DNA from: Thermoproteus sp. UBA157
GTDB taxonomy: Archaea > Thermoproteota > Thermoprotei > Thermoproteales > Thermoproteaceae
DNA: 19,333 bases
Assembly: GCA_002497345.1 (NCBI GenBank)
Contig: DANS01000018.1
Location: forward strand, 2,701 to 22,033
Direction of reading: 5' to 3'
Position numbers and translations under genes: made by a program. Shown in pieces: positions 14,361 through 19,333 of this stretch. The number at the start of each line of letters is the position of its first letter. The stretch's first letter is position 1. The notes beneath the pieces were generated by a model, which saw only the letters and a list, made by a program, of their open reading frames with translations, did no database searches and was not told where the DNA came from.

Positions 14361-15116
14361 TCACTCTACGGGGATTTCAACTTCCTTCGCGGCCGAGATG
14401 GCCATCAAGAGCTCCCTAATTGTGGCCTCAGGCCTCGCTCTAAGCAAGGAGATGGCCAGCTTAGCGCGCTCGGGGCAGTATGCGCTCGCGATTTCCCACG
14501 CCTCATCCTCCGCTAACACATCCGGTAGCTGGACGGAGACCGCGGTGAGCACATTGCCGAGCGGCGGCACCTTGGAGGCCAGCTTTTCATAGACCTCCGG
14601 GAGGAAGGAGACGACGAAGCCGGCCTTGTTGAGACCCATGTTCCTGATTCTATGTAGGGCCGATGCGGCTTGGAAGAACTGCGGATCCTCGGGACTCGGT
14701 ATCCATTCGTCCAAGGCCACGACGAGCCTCCCCTGAGCTAGGTCCAACGCGGAGGAGAGCGTCCAAGACGGATCGCCTTGAGCCAACGAGAGTATGCCCT
14801 GAAAGCCGTAGCGCCTATAGACATCCGTTATCTTCGACCTCGTCTTGGACCCCACGGCGAGCCTCCACGCCACGACGGCCGCGACGTGGGCCAAATCCCT
14901 CTGGGGCAACTCCGTCGCGTCTATGTAGATGCAATCGATCCTTTCACAGAGTGCGTATAACAGCTGGGTCTTACCCATGCCCGATCTGCCTATTAACGCG
15001 GAGAGGGGATAACGCGACGCCAGGGCCGAGAGCTCCTCGAGAGCCTCGGCCCATCTCCTGCCGACGAGCCTCAACCCGCGCCTCGCCACGGGCCAAGCAG
15101 GTATATCGCACGGCAC
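14361..15116 (-). CDS. P-loop ATPase (AAA/archaeal ATPase-like)
   Basis: This 251-residue protein has a clear Walker A motif GRSGMGKT (43-50) and a Walker B motif LVVALDE (131-137), so it binds and probably hydrolyses ATP. Preceding residues (VGRRWAEALEELSAL) resemble the start of archaeal AAA/STAND-type ATPases. There is no membrane segment and no recognisable effector domain, and its C-terminal 80 residues look helical. I cannot assign a biological role. Translation probably starts at GTG (15116), with a TATA box 24 nt upstream. It lies 48 nt downstream of a small unknown gene and 45 nt upstream of the M32 peptidase start, each with its own promoter. Confidence 0.7.
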   Translation of the reverse strand: MPCDIPAWPVARRGLRLVGRRWAEALEELSALASRYPLSALIGRSGMGKTQLLYALCERIDCIYIDATELPQRDLAHVAAVVAWRLAVGSKTRSKITDVYRRYGFQGILSLAQGDPSWTLSSALDLAQGRLVVALDEWIPSPEDPQFFQAASALHRIRNMGLNKAGFVVSFLPEVYEKLASKVPPLGNVLTAVSVQLPDVLAEDEAWEIASAYCPERAKLAISLLRARPEATIRELLMAISAAKEVEIPVE

Positions 15117-15135
15117 TTACACATCGGCCGACCCC

Positions 15136-15144
15136 AATATTAAG
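15136..15144 (-). promoter_or_regulatory. TATA box of the ATPase gene
   Basis: Minus-strand CTTAATATT is centred about 24 nt upstream of the GTG start at 15116. Confidence 0.55.
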
Positions 15145-15164
15145 CCGTCTCGTGATATCCCTCT

Positions 15165-15650
15165 CTACATCCCTGTATTCTTTATATAGCCGTATCCCTT
15201 GCCGTTGACGTAAATCTTATCATCGCCGCCTTCCAGCAACACGTATTTCCCGCGCCTCTCCGACAAGAGCTTTGCGAGCCTCTCTACGAACTCGGCATCG
15301 CTTATGCCGAGCTTGCTCACTACGAAGTCCTTGACCGCCCTCAACGGGGCGTAGCCGGTGGGTCCCGCCGAGTGTCTTATGGCTTGGTCGAGCACTTTGC
15401 CGAAATCCTCCTCAATCCGCCTTCCCTCGAGTCTGGACACCCTCTCCTCGAGCTCTACAAGCTTGCCCAACACGATGCCCCACAAATCGTCTATGACGTA
15501 TCTAACGCCTCTGCCCGCCTGCTCCGGCCTCGCCCCAAGTCTAGCTGCCAATTCGTCGACCGTAACGCCAATTCTCCGAGCAATGCGCTCGAGATCGCTC
15601 CTTCTGATGTATACCTTGCCCGTCTCGGTGAGACCAACCGCAACGTCCAC
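15165..15650 (-). CDS. Conserved-looking hypothetical protein, possibly DNA-binding
   Basis: I do not recognise this 161-residue protein. With the GTG start at 15650 it begins MDVAVGLTETGKVYIRR. Residues about 18-40 (LERIARRIGVTVDELAARLG) look like a small helix-turn-helix. Residues about 59-80 (GKLVELEERVSRLEGRR) form a short coiled coil. The last 60 residues (APLRAVKDFVVSKLGISDAEF, then a beta-hairpin with KYVLLEG and KIYVNGKG) could be a winged helix. The open frame continues upstream to 15845, but that part lies antisense inside the endonuclease gene and before the TATA box, so I exclude it. Function is unknown; regulator or nucleoid protein are guesses. Confidence 0.65.
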   Translation of the reverse strand: MDVAVGLTETGKVYIRRSDLERIARRIGVTVDELAARLGARPEQAGRGVRYVIDDLWGIVLGKLVELEERVSRLEGRRIEEDFGKVLDQAIRHSAGPTGYAPLRAVKDFVVSKLGISDAEFVERLAKLLSERRGKYVLLEGGDDKIYVNGKGYGYIKNTGM

Positions 15651-15668
15651 TATGATGGTCCTCGACCA

Positions 15669-15676
15669 CTTAAAAA
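15669..15676. promoter_or_regulatory. Shared TATA element of the hypothetical gene and nth
   Basis: CTTAAAAA lies in the middle of a 46-bp gap between divergent starts. Its centre is about 24 nt before the ATG at 15697 (plus) and about 23 nt before the GTG at 15650 (minus). This single element fits leaderless transcripts in both directions. Confidence 0.5.
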
Positions 15677-15696
15677 CTGCATAGGTTAAGTTGGAC

Positions 15697-16389
15697 ATGC
15701 GCTCCGGCCAAGTCGCCGAGCTGATGGTAGAGAGGATAACCTCGTCCATTCGGCTAAGGGAGGAGGAGTTCGTGGCGCCAGTCTTGCGGCGCGCTGGGGT
15801 TGACCCCTTCGAGCTGCTAGTCGCCGTGGTGCTAACCCAAAACACGTCGGATAAAAACGCCTTCCGCGCTTACTACAACCTAAAGAAAGCCCTTGGGCGC
15901 ATAACGCCTCAAGCTCTGCTCTCGTTGGGCGAGGAGGAGCTCGCAGAACTCATAAGACCTGCCGGAATGCATAGGATAAGGGCAAGGAAGCTGATCGAGC
16001 TCTCCAAGGCGCTTTCGGGCGTGGACTTGTCGAGGATAGTCGACATGGACGCCGAAGAGGCCAAGCGCTTCCTAACGTCATTGCCAGGCGTCGGCGAGAA
16101 GACGGCGGATGTGTTGCTTGTTAACATGGGCAAGCCGGCGTTCCCCGTAGACACCCACATAGCCAGGATCGCAAGGCGTTGGGGCATAGGCAACAAATAC
16201 GGCGAGATAAGCAAGTGGTTCATGGAGCACGTCCCTCGAGAGAAGTATTTGGAAGTGCATCTGAAGTTGATCCAGTTCGGCCGGGACTACTGTAGGGCCA
16301 GATCGCCCCGTTGCGCCGAATGCCCTGTCAGGGATCTTTGTCCGTGGCCTGGCAAAGTCAGCGGACCAAGAAGGCCAACGCCCTCTTAG
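15697..16389 (+). CDS. nth: Endonuclease III family DNA glycosylase/AP lyase
   Basis: Helix-hairpin-helix DNA glycosylase of 230 residues that removes oxidised or deaminated pyrimidines and nicks the strand. The HhH motif LPGVGEKTA (129-137) contains the catalytic Lys135, and the essential aspartate is Asp152 in FPVDTHIAR. The [4Fe-4S] cluster cysteines C199, C206, C209 and C215 follow the standard C-x6-C-x2-C-x5-C spacing. The Lys at the catalytic position favours a bifunctional Nth enzyme over the MIG/MutY-like mismatch glycosylases, though substrate range is not certain. A TTG codon at 15691 lies in frame, but the ATG at 15697 fits the TATA spacing better. The last 32 nt overlap the convergent glycosidase gene. 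Confidence 0.92.
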   Translation: MRSGQVAELMVERITSSIRLREEEFVAPVLRRAGVDPFELLVAVVLTQNTSDKNAFRAYYNLKKALGRITPQALLSLGEEELAELIRPAGMHRIRARKLIELSKALSGVDLSRIVDMDAEEAKRFLTSLPGVGEKTADVLLVNMGKPAFPVDTHIARIARRWGIGNKYGEISKWFMEHVPREKYLEVHLKLIQFGRDYCRARSPRCAECPVRDLCPWPGKVSGPRRPTPS

Positions 16390-18238
16390 GGCCTAGCTTG
16401 AGCTCCATCGCGTCGCCGACGGCCTCGACCTCGCCATCGCCGGCTACTCTCTCCGCGGACCTCACGGCCTTACTCACTATGGTCGCGGATAGGGCCTCGT
16501 AGGAGTGGTTCACGGCTATGAGCAAATCGCCGTCTTTTCCCGAGAACCTCGAGACCTCGACCCTTGGATCCGAGGAGATGTAGGGCACCTCGATGCCAGC
16601 TCTCAGCGCTAGCGCCATGTAGATCCTGTGGTAGCCCCTCAGCCAATCCACGTGCTCCATTTCGGCCAACGCGAGCTCCACGGGTATTGTGGAGAGCACC
16701 GCGTTCTTGGCTGCGGTGATGACAGGCCTGTTTCTGTGGTCGACGGCCACGACCTCGGCGTCCACCGGCTTCACGGCGTATGTATATATCGGAGAGTCCA
16801 CGGAGAACTCCAGCTCCTCGCCGGCTTTTATGGGCCCAAAGTCTTGGACGAACTTAACCCTGAATATCCCCCTGTAGCCGATCCCGACGCTGCCGGGCAA
16901 CAACGCGTTTTGCACGCCGAAGAGCTCGCGCCACAAGTGCGTGGCCGCCTCATGTAGCGCAACCACGTTGCCGAACTTCCTGAAGACCGACGCGTAGATC
17001 AAGCCGCCCGACGATGCCACCTCGTAGGCTAGACGCCAAGTCGTGGCCAAAGCGGAGGGCACTGACGGGAATATCAACAGCCTCTTCGCCCTAAGCTTCT
17101 CCCTGGCGAGCTCATACACGGCCGAAATGCGGAGGCCCGCCATGAAGCCGAGGGTTAAGCCCAGCAAGGTCGGCTTAACTCCCGGCTCATCGCGCCAATT
17201 GCGCGGGACGAACTCGTAATCTCTATATATGTAAAACGGCGCGACAACGGCCGCGAGGGCCTCCGGCCGCTTGAACTTCTCGCCTAGGCCGAGCTCCTCA
17301 AGCCTCTCGAGATCTTGCGAGAACTTCTTCACCACGTGAGCGGCAGGCTTCGGGGTTCCGTCCGCCCTCATCAAGCCGAATCCGAGCTCCAACAACCTCC
17401 ACTCGTAGGGCGGGTCGCCCTCTTGGGAGAAGTCGGAGAAGCACCAGATAAAGGCCCCCATAGCTCCGTGAGCAAGCGAGGACCACAAGACGTCGTTTAC
17501 GAATCCCGCAAGTCCCTCCTCCGAGAATTGATATGTGCTGAAGCCGAACTCCTCCAAGAGGACCGGCTTATCGCCGTCGTTTGAGAACAGCTCTATATAC
17601 GCCGGGTACAAGTAGGCGTGTCTTACCAGATCGGTGTCGTAGAGGTATAGATGGGGCCCGACCCAATCGACTAGGTCCTTAACATTCGGCGTTTCTTGCA
17701 GATAGGAGCTCTTCACATCGCCTGACGAGAACGGGTGCGCCGGGTCTATTGACTTTATCGCCGAGGAATACGCCCTGAGCAAGCTCAGCGCTTCCTCCCT
17801 GCTCTCGGCCCTCCTCACGAGGCTCAACTCGTTGCTGAGGATCCATCCGCCGAGCGCTTTATGGTCCTTCAAAACCTCCACTATTTTAGAAACGGCCTTG
17901 ATCCCCCTCTCCACAGCTCGTGGGGAATACACGTTCCAATCGGGCGCCCACGGTATCTCCCAATTACGACCCGACATGTGGCCCACTATGAGTGTCGGGA
18001 AGCCCGCCAGCCCGCGCTCGCTTAGGAGGTCCATGAATTGTTTTAGCTTAGCCAAGGCCGCGTCCGATACGCCTCCGTAGTGGTCGAAGAAGTCCTCGGC
18101 AAGTATGAAGAAGCGCACGGCCTTAATCCCCAGTCCTTTCATCGCGTCGAGATCCTCCTTGATATCATCGGGTTTCCACTCCTTCCACATCTTTATATTG
18201 TATTTGCGCGGCCAGTAGTTCACCCCCAGCAAGAACAT
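16358..18238 (-). CDS. GH5-like glycoside hydrolase (COG3934 mannanase type)
   Basis: This protein has 626 residues with the chosen start. The N-terminal clan-A TIM barrel opens with LGVNYWP and includes LIVGHMSGRNW, a signature of COG3934 endo-mannanase-like proteins. The acid/base Glu is E137 (WILSNELS) and the nucleophile probably E230 (VLLEEFGFS). The second half (about 330-626) contains a GH42-like middle region and a C-terminal beta domain with VNHSYE. No signal peptide is seen, so it probably acts on oligosaccharides in the cytoplasm. The open frame reaches 18271, but the TATA box at 18255-18263 favours ATG 18238. The substrate (beta-mannoside, beta-glucoside or galactoside) is not assigned. 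Confidence 0.82.
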   Translation of the reverse strand: MFLLGVNYWPRKYNIKMWKEWKPDDIKEDLDAMKGLGIKAVRFFILAEDFFDHYGGVSDAALAKLKQFMDLLSERGLAGFPTLIVGHMSGRNWEIPWAPDWNVYSPRAVERGIKAVSKIVEVLKDHKALGGWILSNELSLVRRAESREEALSLLRAYSSAIKSIDPAHPFSSGDVKSSYLQETPNVKDLVDWVGPHLYLYDTDLVRHAYLYPAYIELFSNDGDKPVLLEEFGFSTYQFSEEGLAGFVNDVLWSSLAHGAMGAFIWCFSDFSQEGDPPYEWRLLELGFGLMRADGTPKPAAHVVKKFSQDLERLEELGLGEKFKRPEALAAVVAPFYIYRDYEFVPRNWRDEPGVKPTLLGLTLGFMAGLRISAVYELAREKLRAKRLLIFPSVPSALATTWRLAYEVASSGGLIYASVFRKFGNVVALHEAATHLWRELFGVQNALLPGSVGIGYRGIFRVKFVQDFGPIKAGEELEFSVDSPIYTYAVKPVDAEVVAVDHRNRPVITAAKNAVLSTIPVELALAEMEHVDWLRGYHRIYMALALRAGIEVPYISSDPRVEVSRFSGKDGDLLIAVNHSYEALSATIVSKAVRSAERVAGDGEVEAVGDAMELKLGPKRALAFLVR

Positions 18239-18254
18239 GATGTGGGATGGTCTG

Positions 18255-18263
18255 ATAATTAAG
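18255..18263 (-). promoter_or_regulatory. TATA box of the glycoside hydrolase gene
   Basis: Minus-strand CTTAATTAT is centred about 21 nt upstream of the ATG at 18238, and downstream of the ATG at 18271. It supports the shorter start. Confidence 0.5.
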
Positions 18264-18267
18264 ATCT

Positions 18268-19331
18268 TCACTCGCCTTCTCTGGACCTATACCCGTAAGG
18301 CCCCGCCAACCTGTCGGGCGAATCCACGAACCGCCTCTGGGCGGCGTTATGAGGGGTCCAAAGGCCTCCGCAACGGGCTGCCTCTGGTCGAGCTCTAAGC
18401 CTTCTGTCATGTTCAACACGATGGAGTAATCGTCAGGCTGATGGGCTCCTTGAGCTCCAAAGGCCTTTTGACCTAATCCATAAAGGCGCTCTTATCAGCT
18501 CGTCGTAGAGCCAATAGCAGTGGCCCAACGCGCCGTGTTCGCCCAACATTTGTCCATTTGATACAACCATTCGATCAGATATGCTACATATTCCTCAAGG
18601 CTCTTGAGAGGCACGAGATCTGTCCGGAGTAACGCTCCCCACGTCTTGACTATGCCGGGCGGCGCTCCGCCGTTTATGGACGCCTTTGTATACGCCCTGC
18701 CCATCCCGGCCCGATCCGCTGCAGTAGGCCCATGCGCCTCCATGAGATTTAGGAATAAAAAGAGGGGTCCATCGCTGGAGAGCCGCTGAACTAACCTCGT
18801 GGCCAACCTCGCTCCCTTCTCCCTCGGGATGCCCAGGAGCAGCAACTCAGCGGATTTCGCCGAAAGCCTTAGGGAGGACGCCGGGCTGTTTCGATAAAAG
18901 CGTTCAGCACGGTCTTAGTGGCGGCCCTCCTCCTCGAAGACTTCCCTTATGGCCCTCGCCCCTCTGTTGAGCTGTTGAGATAACCAAATATTTTGTGGAA
19001 TTCATCGAACTCGAAGCCGAAATACCGCTTATGTAGGGATTGGCCGAGAGGCCGACTTATACCCTAAGTCATCGAGGTGGCCCAATACGTCGCCTTTTAT
19101 TTTGTTAAACACGATGGCCCTCTCCCTGGGAGGCCCAGCCAGTTCCGTCCCAATCCATCTGCCCGGTTCACGCGCTCTGCGCTCCGAGGGGTACAAACCG
19201 CCGAACGTTGGCATGCGGGCCGGCAACGTCCACGGCGCGGTGGTCCAAGCCTTGTATTTCCTGAAGCCGAGCTCTGCCAGCTAATCGAAATATCCTCGAG
19301 TAAACCTCAATGTGCCGAGAACCATAAGGGC
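18268..19331 (-). pseudogene. Decayed sulfatase (alkaline phosphatase superfamily)
   Basis: Across about 1 kb without an intact gene, minus-strand fragments in all three frames line up in order with archaeal sulfatases. From the N-terminus: MVLGTLR (VLDTLR motif with the metal-binding Asp changed to Gly), an in-frame TAG at 19281-19283, then APWTLPARMPTFGGLYPSE. After a frame change come LSANPYIS and, in another frame, FGFEFDEFHKIF. After stops (18947-18949, 18915-18917) comes DGPLFLFLNLMEAHGP, and in a further frame GEHGALGHCYWLYDELIRAP. A plausible C-terminal end is YGYRSREGE. At least four frame changes and several stops are needed. The TLPSH active-site region reads TLPAR. The 5' end may lie just beyond the window. 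It ends just upstream of the glycosidase promoter. Confidence 0.8.
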
Positions 19332-19333
19332 TA

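Noticed and set aside
15651..15845. N-terminal extension of the small minus-strand protein
   Set aside because: It lies antisense within nth and upstream of the TATA element, its residues are low-complexity (many Ser/Thr), and the GTG at 15650 explains the gene better.
1..19333. CRISPR arrays, tRNA or rRNA genes, insertion sequences, attachment sites
   Set aside because: No regularly spaced repeats, no tRNA-like B-box with matching cloverleaf, no transposase or terminal inverted repeats were seen on either strand.

Overview
The window looks like a chromosome segment from a hyperthermophilic crenarchaeon of the Thermoproteales (Thermoproteus/Pyrobaculum-like). The grounds are GC-rich, tightly packed coding DNA with AT-rich promoters, start codons that mostly lie 21-31 nt downstream of a TATA-like element (leaderless transcription) without Shine-Dalgarno motifs, and typical crenarchaeal genes (fused GuaA, archaeal-type GckA glycerate kinase, M32 carboxypeptidase, Thg1-like protein). 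The species assignment is inference. I see no tRNA, rRNA, CRISPR array, insertion sequence or prophage.

Layout. (1) 1-1813, minus strand: an apparent operon reading coxG-like, MobA/MocA-like nucleotidyltransferase, DMT-family transporter, then the first codons of a gene that leaves the window on the left. The first two suggest maturation of a molybdenum hydroxylase. (2) 1892-5751, plus strand: dihydroxy-acid dehydratase (ilvD), a CaCA-type cation exchanger and glycerate 2-kinase, the last two overlapping. (3) 5737-7020, minus: ArsB/SLC13-type ion transporter. (4) 7159-10830: GMP synthase (guaA, plus), hisA and hisB (minus), and hisF (plus, divergent from hisB over a 51-bp shared promoter). 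The hisA-hisB gap contains a candidate C/D box sRNA on the plus strand. (5) 10976-12815, plus: acetyl-CoA acetyltransferase and a Thg1-like nucleotidyltransferase. (6) 12837-15650, minus: M32 carboxypeptidase, a P-loop ATPase and an unrecognised small protein. The small protein diverges over 46 bp from an endonuclease III gene (15697-16389, plus). (7) 16358-18238, minus: a GH5/COG3934-like glycoside hydrolase. (8) 18268 to the right edge, minus: a heavily frameshifted sulfatase pseudogene.

Functional links. HisA, HisB and HisF provide three steps of histidine synthesis. HisF releases AICAR, a purine intermediate, and guaA (purine synthesis) lies next to hisA. The thiolase fits either general acetoacetyl-CoA chemistry or the last step of the dicarboxylate/4-hydroxybutyrate cycle known in Thermoproteales. 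Glycerate kinase, together with a CoxG/MocA-type maturation pair, would fit a non-phosphorylative Entner-Doudoroff branch in which a Mo-dependent aldehyde oxidoreductase makes glycerate; this is a hypothesis.

Most genes are ordinary. The points most worth a second look are the decayed sulfatase, the candidate C/D sRNA, the two very compact divergent promoters, the start-site corrections implied by the TATA boxes, and the atypical Thg1-like gene. I found no clear undescribed multi-gene system.
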